This document shows positions 1-8,806 of a stretch of 64,000 bases of DNA, piece after piece (positions within the stretch are counted from its first letter, which is position 1; each line of letters starts with the position of its first letter). Under the pieces are notes generated by a model. The model did no database searches. It worked only from the letters and a program-made list of their open reading frames with translations, and was not told the DNA's origin. This DNA comes from Picocystis sp. L7 (taxonomy: Eukaryota > Chlorophyta > Picocystophyceae > Picocystales > Picocystaceae). Both the position numbers and the translations under genes were made by a program. The stretch is from NCBI GenBank assembly GCA_020975725.1, contig QXJR01000019.1, forward strand, positions 62,001-126,000, read 5' to 3'.

Positions 1-884
1 TCAGGCAGTAGAAGGGTACAAAGTGCCTTGGTCACGTTCGGATCATGTCTCAACGCAGCCTTAGCGGCAGCTGTTGTTCGCAGCGGATCTAAAGAAGACA
101 TATGCCCTCCGCATCGAAAACTGTACTCCAAGTCCGGCGAGATCCCAAGGTCTGTCATGAGCGACTTCCATCCAACGTTGTTGTCTTCTAGTTTGTAGGC
201 ATGTATACGCGCAAAAGGCACACCTATCCACGATTGCGAGAAGGTGTGAAACACTTCAATGTAGGTATCGCCTTGAAGTAGATGCATCAAATACTCTTTG
301 ATCCTCTCTTTGCTGCCAATGGGCTGATCAAACTTCTTTTGCACCTGGACGTTTTCCGAGGTCCTATACTCAACCTCTGTATATCCTGAAACAAAACGCG
401 ACAATGGCTCCCTGACCACCGTAAACACTGAGGTACCATTCTGCATATACATCTTTGCAGCTTGCTTGCTTGGGCAATCAACAACCCAACCCTTTCCTGG
501 TGCAGATGCCAGATTGCATCGAGTTCTGTCGTTGCCACTTTTTGGAATGCGAAGGTACAACGCTTTTCCATCCATGAATAAAAAGCTTTTTAATCCACAG
601 TGGAGATAGAATCTCCAGGCTGCGTTCCTCTCTTGCTCGCTACCAAACTCACCGTTCCTTGCGACCTCCATACCCAGGAGTTCTCGAGCATGGTTCCAGA
701 GCCTGGATCGATCCACTTGTCTGTTCAAAGTATGCACACGGTAGCTGTGGGGACCGGCAGGCTGTTGATTTCCTTGGGAGTGTTCCCACCGGCGGTTCCC
801 CATGGTTCTTCCTGGCTTCCATTTGCCTAATCCAGGAGAAGTGCTCATGAGGAGGAGAGCTATCACCAGCCACCGACGTTTCAT
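1..884 (-). CDS. Sulfotransferase-like type II membrane protein, 5' part (runs off left edge)
   Basis: The frame is open from an ATG at 884 to base 1 (294 codons, no stop inside the window), and an in-frame TAG lies three codons upstream of that ATG. Residues 5-19 are a hydrophobic stretch after a Lys-Arg-Arg start, as in a Golgi signal-anchor. Residues 112-117 read IPKSGN, matching the 5'-phosphosulfate-binding P-K-S-G loop of carbohydrate sulfotransferases. Residues 154-168 read VFTVVREPLSRFVSG, the 3'-phosphate-binding motif (R-E-P-x-S-R-F-x-S-G) of the Sulfotransfer_2 type. From family knowledge such enzymes move sulfate from PAPS to glycans in the Golgi lumen. The acceptor cannot be inferred. 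The family call rests on two short motifs plus topology. Confidence 0.8.
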   Translation of the reverse strand, partial: MKRRWLVIALLLMSTSPGLGKWKPGRTMGNRRWEHSQGNQQPAGPHSYRVHTLNRQVDRSRLWNHARELLGMEVARNGEFGSEQERNAAWRFYLHCGLKSFLFMDGKALYLRIPKSGNDRTRCNLASAPGKGWVVDCPSKQAAKMYMQNGTSVFTVVREPLSRFVSGYTEVEYRTSENVQVQKKFDQPIGSKERIKEYLMHLLQGDTYIEVFHTFSQSWIGVPFARIHAYKLEDNNVGWKSLMTDLGISPDLEYSFRCGGHMSSLDPLRTTAAAKAALRHDPNVTKALCTLLLP

Positions 885-2431
885 CCTCACCTAGCCTTGT
901 GAAACATGCACGTGGGAAATGAACGTCTTCGGTGTACGTCCAATCTTCGCCTGCAAAGCCTTCGTGTCTTCCAGAGTGCACCCTCAGTGGAGCTGGAAGG
1001 GAGAACTTGGTCTGAACAGAGTCACGAGCGAAGGAGGCTCTTCCTCGTGCATGTGAATCGTCTCCAGCACCGGCACAGGCACGGGTCCAGGTGCAGCTGG
1101 CGTTCCCGAGCACAAGGATTGCGGCCAGGGTGTTCGATGGGTGCGCCTGAGCTGCTTTTCAGGCTTGACAAATGGAAGGCACAAGCTGGAAGGTCCAGGG
1201 TCGCCGACAAGGGAGTTTCTTCTCACCAGGGTCGTGGTGGATTCGGAAGGGGAGGGACCTCGTGCACGGTCAACGTGGACTCGTGACATCCAATGAGCTT
1301 GGGCCAATCCCCAACAAGACGGGTCCTTTCGCACCTTCAACGGAACGTGTCGCCACTTGAATCGTTCGTTAGGTAGCACATCGACTACATTCGTTCCTTT
1401 GTGGCTCGTCATGCTTACGACTTTGTCAAAAGCCATGAAGGATTGGACGTCGCTTATTCTATGAAAGGAAGTCCTAGTTTAGGCCCCCCAGCCACACCCC
1501 TTACTTGCACGTGTTTCGTCGGACCTGGCAATGCTTCCCGTCACTAAGCATCCCGTGCTTGTCACACTCCCTCCTCCCAAGGCTCCCACGTTTGCGTGTT
1601 TTCCATTCGATCTTGGAGAGCGGAGAGTGGAACGGGCTTTGGTCTCGAAGTCTACCTCCACACACCTTACGCCACTACGACGAACGTGCACGAGCGAGCC
1701 GTCATCGATGTGCATGTCCTATTCTCTGTAATAAGTGTCGCTGCAGTACACATTTCCAACACGCGCGGCATTCCTACCTCGAACGGGACATATGCGTAAC
1801 ATGCAGGGAGTGGAGAACATGATCCATGTATTGGACCTATCGCAACCAAAAAAACCGAGCGAATGAAGCATCGCATATTCCTACATGGCATCGAGTATCA
1901 ACGGATGCATGTCGCATTGAGATTGATAACGATCCCTGTCCAATGGAAAAGGAGTTGGTGTGCAATGTTTCCATGGCTATCCTCATCCACATAATCTAAT
2001 GTCGAAACGTCCTCCATACATCAAGCATTCAAAAGCGCACCTTGTAACTTTTATTGTAGCAAGGCCACACATTTGTACAAGCCAAGCACTTTCCGATCCA
2101 AGACGCAAGGGTGAATCGTGGAGGGCATTCTTGGTCATTGTAGCACGTTCTCTTCGTTGCAACATTCGATGCACTCTACAAGATCTGGATGAGCCTCAAA
2201 CATGACCATATTCTTCGTATTCAATCGTGCCCACTCTCGTCCCCACCATTTCGCTTCATCCTCCACAGACAAGCGGATACAAATTGCATCGCATCCAAGC
2301 GGACATAAGGTTCCACGCGTTGGGATCTCTCGGTGGAAAGCTAACGCTTGGTCCCTCGGTCTTTTCCCGGCTTCGCCACCTGTTGAACCGGTTTGTCCTT
2401 CGGATAGAAACCGAAGGTGATGGGACAACCT
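885..2431. other. Intergenic, no supported gene
   Basis: This stretch between the sulfotransferase start and the LTR element holds only short open frames overlapping on both strands, with no recognisable domain. It presumably contains the sulfotransferase promoter and, at its right end, part of the original upstream region of the arabinosyltransferase that was split by the LTR insertion. I see no RNA gene in it. Confidence 0.5.
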
Positions 2432-2903
2432 TGTTGGAAGGAATTCCCTTCCTTCAAAGAACGGCCCCATCCAAGCGAAAGTGGGGACCCGCCAAATACC
2501 GATTTCCCTAGAAGTCGAGACGTGGAACTCGACAAGACGCACGAGCAGAGCTCTCGTGGGGAGATCTATGCAGCTGGATCAAGGTCGACGAACCCAATGG
2601 TCAGCGTTCGATGCCAACGACGTGGAAAACATCGAAACCCTGGCTGGTGCACACTATAAATAGCGCACACCAGCTCAGTTGCAATCGACTTTCTCAAAAC
2701 CTTCATTCACCCTCCACCGTGCCGTTCCTCACCTTTTCGAGCATCCACCAACCTCACGGAAGGTCCAACGCTGCCCATCGCCATCGCAACATGTGTCGTG
2801 CAGGACGACAAGGGCTGCCGAGCCACCAGGCCGTGAGAGGGATGCCTCTCCCTCGGACCCACCATCCACAACAACGGAGGACACCCGACCGGTTCCTCCA
2901 ACA
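2432..2903 (+). repeat. 5' LTR
   Basis: This 472-bp repeat matches 4223-4694 base for base as far as I can compare by eye. It contains a TATA box (TATAAATAG, 2655-2663). The RNA start is therefore probably near 2690, with the part upstream acting as U3. Confidence 0.9.
2655..2663 (+). promoter_or_regulatory. TATA box in 5' LTR
   Basis: TATAAATAG lies in the middle of the LTR, where a U3 promoter is expected. The same 9-mer occurs upstream of the host IF3 gene at 21242. Confidence 0.65.
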
Positions 2904-3160
2904 GGTTAAGAGCCTTGGTAGCTATCCTTGAAAGCTATTGAATACAGAACTATAGAAATCATGGTAGGAACAAGAATACAAATGGATGAATAAAAGAAAC
3001 CAAAAGAATATATAAATATCAAGTTGTCACAATGAAACGGAATCATGCTTGAGTGCAAAAATGGTGAGCTGAGCGTAGCTCGGAAGAGAAAGTCCCTCAT
3101 CATACATGTTATAAAGAACAAGCTGGATCCAAAAGAACCCACCTGGTGCCCAGATGAGTG

Positions 3161-3719
3161 GGAGTGCGAGTATACCACAGCCGAGAAGAGCATGGTCAAT
3201 GCTTCTGTCACCAGAAAATATTGGAGTGCGAGTATACCACAGCCGAGAAGAGCATGGTCAATGCTTCTGTCACCAGAAAATATTGGAGTGCGAGCATACC
3301 ACAGCCGAGAAGAGCATGGTCAATGCCACTGTCACCAGAAAATATTGGAGTGCGAGTATACCACAGCCGAGAAGAGCATGGTCAATGCCACTGTCACCAG
3401 AAAATATTGGAGTGCGAGTATACCACAGCCGAGAAGAGCATGGTCAATGCCACTGTCACCAGAAAATATTGGAGTGCGAGTATACCACAGCCGAGAAGAG
3501 CATGGTCAATGCCACTGTCACCAGAAAATATTGGAGTGCGAGTATACCACAGCCGAGAAGAGCATGGTCAATGCCACTGTCACCAGAAAATATTGGAGTG
3601 CGAGCATACCACAGCCGAGAAGAGCATGGTCAATGCCACTGTCACCAGAAAATATTGGAGTGCGAGTATACCACAGCCGAGAAGAGCATGGTCAATGCCA
3701 CTGTCACCAGAAAATATTG
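3161..3719 (+). repeat. Tandem array A, 9 copies of a 62-bp unit
   Basis: Nine head-to-tail units of 62 bp, each starting GGAGTGCGAG, fill the first half of the element interior. Units differ only at a few positions. Because 62 is not a multiple of three and the unit lacks stops in any forward frame, all three forward frames stay open across the array. The apparent Ser/Glu/His-rich proteins are therefore a by-product of the repeat and not evidence of a gene. Confidence 0.9.
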
Positions 3720-4109
3720 ATGCCAAATCAATGTCAATCCCACCGATGAATGCGTGGAGTATGTTGCTGTCACCAGAAAATGTGAAGCCAAATCAATGCC
3801 AATGCCACCGATGAATGCGTGGAGTATGTTGCTGTCACCAGAAAATGTGAAGCCAAATCAATGCCAATGCCACCGATGAATGCGTGGAGTATGTTGCTGT
3901 CACCAGAAAATGTGAAGCCAAATCAATGTCAATCCCACCGATGAATGCGTGGAGTATGTTGCTGTCACCAGAAAATGTGAAGCCAAATCAATGTCAATCC
4001 CACCGATGAATGCGTGGAGTATGTTGCTGTCACCAGAAAATGTGAAGCCAAATCAATGCCAATGCCACCGATGAATGCGTGGAGTATGTTGCTGTCACCA
4101 GAAAATGTG
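3720..4109 (+). repeat. Tandem array B, 6 copies of a 65-bp unit
   Basis: Six units of 65 bp carry GTGGAGTATG at 3754, 3819, 3884, 3949, 4014 and 4079. The unit shares its CTGTCACCAGAAAAT segment with array A, so the two arrays probably arose from one ancestral unit that diverged and amplified separately. Copies alternate between two sub-variants (AATGTCAATCCC and AATGCCAATGCC). Confidence 0.85.
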
Positions 4110-4222
4110 AAGCCAAATTAATGCCGCAGTCGCAAGAATCTTCAGTCTTTCATGGATCAAAACACCTGAAACTCAATTGATCAACACTAGTGGACATATG
4201 CTTAGATGTTGCCGAGTGGGAG

Positions 4223-4694
4223 TGTTGGAAGGAATTCCCTTCCTTCAAAGAACGGCCCCATCCAAGCGAAAGTGGGGACCCGCCAAATACCGATTTCCCT
4301 AGAAGTCGAGACGTGGAACTCGACAAGACGCACGAGCAGAGCTCTCGTGGGGAGATCTATGCAGCTGGATCAAGGTCGACGAACCCAATGGTCAGCGTTC
4401 GATGCCAACGACGTGGAAAACATCGAAACCCTGGCTGGTGCACACTATAAATAGCGCACACCAGCTCAGTTGCAATCGACTTTCTCAAAACCTTCATTCA
4501 CCCTCCACCGTGCCGTTCCTCACCTTTTCGAGCATCCACCAACCTCACGGAAGGTCCAACGCTGCCCATCGCCATCGCAACATGTGTCGTGCAGGACGAC
4601 AAGGGCTGCCGAGCCACCAGGCCGTGAGAGGGATGCCTCTCCCTCGGACCCACCATCCACAACAACGGAGGACACCCGACCGGTTCCTCCAACA
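4223..4694 (+). repeat. 3' LTR
   Basis: The second LTR copy matches 2432-2903. It ends 104 bp before the ATG of the arabinosyltransferase gene and carries its own TATA box, so it could supply that gene's promoter. Confidence 0.9.
4446..4454 (+). promoter_or_regulatory. TATA box in 3' LTR, possible promoter of the downstream gene
   Basis: TATAAATAG lies 345 bp upstream of the arabinosyltransferase ATG at 4799 and in the same direction. Transcription from here would give a roughly 320-nt leader that includes several upstream ATGs. Confidence 0.45.
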
Positions 4695-4798
4695 AACCTC
4701 CCTTTCAACCTGAGAGAGGACCCCGAAGGGACTGGAAGAGGGGTACAACCCAGTTGTGAACTTTCGATGGAATTCACAAACGTGTCGAGGCGGCAACC

Positions 4799-6304
4799 AT
4801 GCGCGTTCGAGCGCGCACTGCAGCGTTCATGGCGATGCTGATCGTGGCGATGGCGACGTTTCATTGGTCTTGGAAGGCTATGGGAAGAAGTACCAAGATG
4901 GAAGGAACCTTTCCCGATGCATTGCCTTTGCGAGGCCGCGGCAGGGACTTGCTGTCCAAGGACTCCCAACAGCTGCTGGAAGACAACTTCTTCGTGTTTG
5001 AGACGGACATGGGTTGGTGCAACTCCAACCAGCACACACAGTACGGTGGAGAGGACATTGGCACCATACAGGACGTGCAGGATGCGGGCGTGTGCTGCAA
5101 GGCATGTCAGGAATCCCATCTCGATGTGGACCAGCCTCTCTCCTGCAACGCTTGGACCTGGTGCGGAGACCAAACATCATGTGGATCAAGCTACCTAGAA
5201 TGTGTGCTCAAGCACGTCCCGGATATGAAACGACCCATCACCACAGCATCCGGGTCGGGCGTAGGGTGGAGTTCTGGACTGGTGAACTTTGCAAGGGGTC
5301 CTACCTCGGAGGCAGAATCAAGGAAACAACATGAAGATACAGGAAGGAAGTTTCATGTCCTTCTCACCGCAGCAGGATTTGGGCAACAATGGCTGGCTAG
5401 GATTGCATACTACCACTACTTGAAAGTGAAGAGGGAGAACCCGAACAGCGACATGGGTGGGTTCACCAGGCTCCTACACACTGGGGAACCTGACGTTTGG
5501 ATGGATGTGATCCCCACATTTGTGGCCTTGGCTCTTCCGCCCGGAGTGGACAAGGGCTACATTGTGCTCAACAGACCGTACGGAATCCTCCAATGGATAG
5601 ACCAGGAAATGCACAAAGTTCCAGAGAAGTACGTTCTTATCTCCGAGCCGGATCACCTGTACATCCGCCCTCTACCCAACTTCATGGTCGGGGAAAAACC
5701 AGCCACGTACCCGTTCTGGTACATACGACCCTCCGAAAACAAAGGACTGATTAGGAGCATTCTAGGCCCTATTCCAGATGCGGACTTTGAACACATTCAC
5801 AAGATTGGGAGCAGTCCGCTTATTCTTGCCAAAGCGGATCTGGCAAAGATTGTTCCCACATGGCTGAATGTCTCAGTGGTCCTCAAAAACAATCCTGAAT
5901 CTGACAAAACTTTTGGATGGGTCCAAGAAATGTACGCATGGTCCCTTGCCTCATTTCTTGAAGGCGTGCATGATTATGTCCTGGTGAACAATATGATCTC
6001 ACATCCGCCATTCGACAGCAAGCTGGCGGATGTGCCGATCATTCATTTGACCTATGGGATGACCATTGCGAAGAACGGGAAATTTGTAAGAGATGAACAT
6101 GCACCTTGGATATTCAACAAACGTGACTATGGCAGTGCCCCCCCGCCAAGAAACTTGACCCCCCCACCTAAGGGCACGACTAACAAGGTGGTGGTGAAAG
6201 TGATTGAATTGATCAACGAGGCAACAGCAAACATTCCAGGCTGGGACGAATATGCTAAAAATGCTGTTGATCATTGTTGTCATTTTGATAGAAGCAGACA
6301 CTGA
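4799..6304 (+). CDS. Hydroxyproline O-arabinosyltransferase-like glycosyltransferase (HPAT/SERGT family)
   Basis: This 501-residue type II membrane protein has a hydrophobic anchor at about residues 9-24. A Cys-rich segment follows (about 65-140, including GVCCKACQE and CGDQTSCGS) and resembles a small PAN/apple-like module. From about residue 180 it matches the plant HPAT fold: HVLLTAAG, ARIAYYHY, MGGFTRLLH, DVIPTFVALALP, YIVLNRPYG, LISEPDHLYI, IGSSPLILAK, TFGWVQEMYA and IIHLTYG. Known HPATs add arabinose from UDP-arabinofuranose to hydroxyproline in the Golgi; the EPDH motif is the likely metal/nucleotide-sugar site. An algal relative may instead act on serine (SERGT-like). The ATG at 4799 is the first in frame ahead of the anchor. 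The LTR element ends 104 bp upstream, so native promoter sequence has been displaced. The gene ends 76 bp from the convergent ETHE1 gene. Confidence 0.88.
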   Translation: MRVRARTAAFMAMLIVAMATFHWSWKAMGRSTKMEGTFPDALPLRGRGRDLLSKDSQQLLEDNFFVFETDMGWCNSNQHTQYGGEDIGTIQDVQDAGVCCKACQESHLDVDQPLSCNAWTWCGDQTSCGSSYLECVLKHVPDMKRPITTASGSGVGWSSGLVNFARGPTSEAESRKQHEDTGRKFHVLLTAAGFGQQWLARIAYYHYLKVKRENPNSDMGGFTRLLHTGEPDVWMDVIPTFVALALPPGVDKGYIVLNRPYGILQWIDQEMHKVPEKYVLISEPDHLYIRPLPNFMVGEKPATYPFWYIRPSENKGLIRSILGPIPDADFEHIHKIGSSPLILAKADLAKIVPTWLNVSVVLKNNPESDKTFGWVQEMYAWSLASFLEGVHDYVLVNNMISHPPFDSKLADVPIIHLTYGMTIAKNGKFVRDEHAPWIFNKRDYGSAPPPRNLTPPPKGTTNKVVVKVIELINEATANIPGWDEYAKNAVDHCCHFDRSRH

Positions 6305-6380
6305 TGCTCATCCAGAATAAATTACACAACAGGAAAAAAAATACCCAAGATCACCCACCAAGGCACTCGTGTTTGGGCGA

Positions 6381-7073
6381 TCATTCTTGGACACCGCACA
6401 CCAGGTTGGCCGGAAGCGATGCATCAATCTTTTTGGGATAGGGGAGGTTCAGGTTCTCCATGAGATCGACGAACTCTGTTTTGCTCTTGCTGAGCCTTGG
6501 GTTGTACATCTTTTCTTCCTTCACCGTGGATACGGACCATCCCTTGTAGTCATGGGCGGGATACAGCAAAGTGCTGTCTGGTAGTGTAAATATTTCGTTG
6601 TGCACCGATTCGTACAAACGATCGGCGCTGCCTTGCTGAAAATCTGTGCGCCCACATCCTCTGATGAGCAGAGCATCGCCTGTGAATGCCATTTTCTTGT
6701 CTTCGGTGACGAACGTCATGCATCCATCGGTGTGGCCGGGGGTAGGTCTGCAAATCAGCTTGCACTTCCCAAACCGGACCTCGTCTCCTGGTTCGAGGTA
6801 CACATCTGCCTGTGCTCCGCTGGCTTTCGAAATGAAGCTCTTCACACCCGGACGAAGCTTCTTGATTTTTCCGCTACCCGTGATGTGATCGGCGTGGCAA
6901 TGCGTATTGAGTACGTAATTGAGCTTCAGATCGAGCTCGTCCACCACTTGGAGATCCCTCTCCACCATCTCCAACACCGGATCGATGATCACTGCGTCCT
7001 TGGTGTCTTCGTCGGCCAGGATGTAGGTGTAGGTGTGGCTCCCTGCCGTGTCCATCAACTGCCTGAACAGCAT
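6381..7073 (-). CDS. ETHE1: Persulfide dioxygenase ETHE1
   Basis: This 230-residue metallo-beta-lactamase-fold enzyme carries the iron-binding motif [12 protein letters not shown], the second-sphere motif PGHTDGC and the C-terminal PAHDY, and it tracks human ETHE1 nearly throughout ([37 protein letters not shown]). ETHE1 oxidises glutathione persulfide to sulfite in mitochondrial sulfide and cysteine catabolism. The first ATG in the open frame is at 7073, immediately before [16 protein letters not shown], so the protein starts almost at the catalytic domain. The frame continues upstream without an ATG to a TAG, so a targeting peptide is either absent or on an unseen upstream exon. Confidence 0.95.
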   Translation of the reverse strand: MLFRQLMDTAGSHTYTYILADEDTKDAVIIDPVLEMVERDLQVVDELDLKLNYVLNTHCHADHITGSGKIKKLRPGVKSFISKASGAQADVYLEPGDEVRFGKCKLICRPTPGHTDGCMTFVTEDKKMAFTGDALLIRGCGRTDFQQGSADRLYESVHNEIFTLPDSTLLYPAHDYKGWSVSTVKEEKMYNPRLSKSKTEFVDLMENLNLPYPKKIDASLPANLVCGVQE

Positions 7074-8074
7074 GATTCTTGCCGTTTCTGCCTGAGCGAC
7101 GCACGTCCTTTGCTCCACCCGGGTTTTGACGATGGGAATCCCTGTCCACTATGTCCAGGGACTTCCCAAGTGGCAGTTCCTTTGTTTCTTGTGCAGCACT
7201 CTCACTTGCAGTTTCCTGGACCAGGACCCCAACTGCGGGAGGATGGCTAGGAGGAGGGTCACGGAATCCCTCCCTTTCGCCCCACCGCCCCACACAACCT
7301 GTGTGCTGGTTCGTGACACAACACGTCGCCCCGATCCACCAAGCTTCGATGGAGACGTGTCCGTATCCCTTCCCAACGGTCGTTTCTGGGTGGACAACCA
7401 CCAAGGGGGGGCAAAAGCCAGGATCCAACCTGCCTGGAGGCGACAGGGAAAGGGAGGCGCGAAGGAATCGATGGAGAAAGACTCAGAAAGAACACAGAAA
7501 AGACCCGAAACGCATCGAGATCTTCGGGAAGGGGAGGATGGGGGGTCCCCACAACAGTTGCACCGTGAAGCAGATGCACCCCCGAACACGTGGTGAGAGA
7601 AACCCGAACGCGGGGTGCATCTGCTCGATGGTGCAACTGTTGGGGGATCCGTCTCGGGTCCCGACTCGAAGGGGGAGAGGGGATCCGGTTCGCCACCCTC
7701 GGTCCTTCCTCCCCTCTGCTCCCCTCTTTTTTTCCCTGTTGGTCTTTCCTTCCTTTTTTATCTTTCCATCTTTCTTGGATGGGTTGGTGGATGGGTCCAA
7801 CCAGCCAACCTTCTGCAGACCTCCAGGTCTTTCTCCTCGGCGAGGTGGGTAGCCCACACCCCGGTTCTGTCCAGGATCGAGCCGCCAAAAGGGATTGAGA
7901 AAAGGGTCTTCTACACCCTTCCCTTCGGATTGGTGGTGGGGGAACACAACCGAAGCACCACGTGGTGTGGTGGTGAACGTGTGGTGTGGTGCAGCACGCC
8001 CGACCCCCAACGGTCGACCGGGGAGGGCAACCGAGTGCGAGGCGGAGGGGAGGGTGTGGCGTGTGCACGGCAGG
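7074..8074. other. Divergent intergenic region between ETHE1 and SWEET
   Basis: This gene-free kilobase should hold both promoters. Its one clear structure is the imperfect inverted repeat at 7552-7642. The rest is GC-rich with pyrimidine runs around 7700-7780. Long open frames on both strands here cover one another and show no domain. Confidence 0.5.
7552..7642. repeat. 31-bp inverted repeat (hairpin, 29-nt loop)
   Basis: The arms are 7552-7582 and 7612-7642. The second arm equals the reverse complement of the first at 28 of 31 positions, the mismatches clustering in one 4-bp block. No flanking target duplication is evident. It could be a small MITE remnant, a microRNA-like foldback or a cruciform regulatory site. 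Confidence 0.85.
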
Positions 8075-8806
8075 ATGGGCGGAGGGGTGTTCCTGAACAG
8101 CGTGGCTCCCTCGTTGGGGTTGGTGCTGGCCAATGGCATGTTCTTCTCACCACTCGTGGCGGTCCTCAAGGCCAGGAACGCCAAGGAACTGGGACAGCTC
8201 AATCCGCTCCCTTACCCTGCCATCACCTACAACTGCGGGCTCTGGCTGGCGTACTCCTTCCATCAGGACAACCTCTTCATCTTCTTCTCCAATCTGCCCG
8301 GGTTCATGCTGGGGTTCTTCTTCACCCTCGTGGGATACAGCCTGACCAGCCGCGGTAGGAAGCTGGCCATCGAAGTGTACTCCGGGACCCTCAACTGCGT
8401 GGCCATGGTCGCCGGCCTGCTGGTGACCAATTACATCGACAGCAAAGAAGATCAAAGGATACTCCTCGGATCGTTGGCCAACTTCTGCCTCATGTGCTAC
8501 TACTCGTTCCCACTCTCCACGATGCTGCACGTCATACGGACCAAGTGCGCGGCATCCTTGCACCTGCCCCTGAGCATACTGAGCGGATTGAACGGGCTGC
8601 TCTGGTTCGGGTACGGCATGGCCATCGGCGATTACTTCATCGCGGTGCCGAATGGGCTCGGGGCGCTGCTGGCTGGTTTGCAGCTGGTCCTCCTCTTCCT
8701 CTTCCGCAAGGGATCCCCGTGCGCAGATCCGAACATCGTGGAGAATCAAATGTCGGACAGATCGAGGACGGATTCCAAGGAGAAGCTCCCCATCTTTCCC
8801 GTGTGA
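8075..8806 (+). CDS. SWEET-type sugar transporter
   Basis: This 243-residue membrane protein has seven hydrophobic segments in the 3+1+3 MtN3/saliva layout. It opens with the first MtN3 repeat (SLGLVLANGMFFSPLVAVLKARNAKELGQLNPLP, then the Asn in TYNCGLWLAY), and the second repeat has the matching SFPLSTMLHVIRTKCAASLHLPLS and LNGLLWFGYG. The paired Asn residues and the proline tetrad positions are typical of SWEETs, which let sugars diffuse across plasma or internal membranes. The length fits the family (about 230-290), and a short polar tail holds the C terminus. The ATG at 8075 directly precedes the first helix; the frame is open upstream but low-complexity. The sugar and the membrane cannot be inferred. 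Confidence 0.92.
   Translation: MGGGVFLNSVAPSLGLVLANGMFFSPLVAVLKARNAKELGQLNPLPYPAITYNCGLWLAYSFHQDNLFIFFSNLPGFMLGFFFTLVGYSLTSRGRKLAIEVYSGTLNCVAMVAGLLVTNYIDSKEDQRILLGSLANFCLMCYYSFPLSTMLHVIRTKCAASLHLPLSILSGLNGLLWFGYGMAIGDYFIAVPNGLGALLAGLQLVLLFLFRKGSPCADPNIVENQMSDRSRTDSKEKLPIFPV

Larger units (their letters stand above)
2432..4694 (+). mobile_element. Non-autonomous LTR retrotransposon-like element
   Basis: Two 472-bp direct repeats that I read as identical bound a 1319-bp interior. Each repeat begins TGTTGGA and ends TCCAACA, the TG...CA ends with short inverted repeats expected of LTRs. The 5 bp on each side are AACCT (2427-2431 and 4695-4699), a target-site duplication. A purine stretch (GAGTGGGAG) abuts the 3' LTR like a polypurine tract. 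No gag, protease, reverse transcriptase or integrase domain is seen; the interior is mostly two tandem arrays. The structure looks whole and recent, since the LTRs do not differ, but it would need enzymes from another element. Family (Copia or Gypsy) cannot be assigned. It points the same way as the arabinosyltransferase gene just downstream. Confidence 0.9.

Noticed and set aside
2904-2930. tRNA primer-binding site after the 5' LTR
   Set aside because: A TGG occurs about 11 nt in, but I could not match the following bases to a known tRNA 3' end with confidence.
3045-3814. Three overlapping open frames of 188-234 codons
   Set aside because: They are produced by a stop-free 62-bp tandem unit read in three frames inside the LTR element.
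3161-4109. Repeat array resembling a CRISPR
   Set aside because: Units are contiguous with no unique spacers and the window is eukaryotic.
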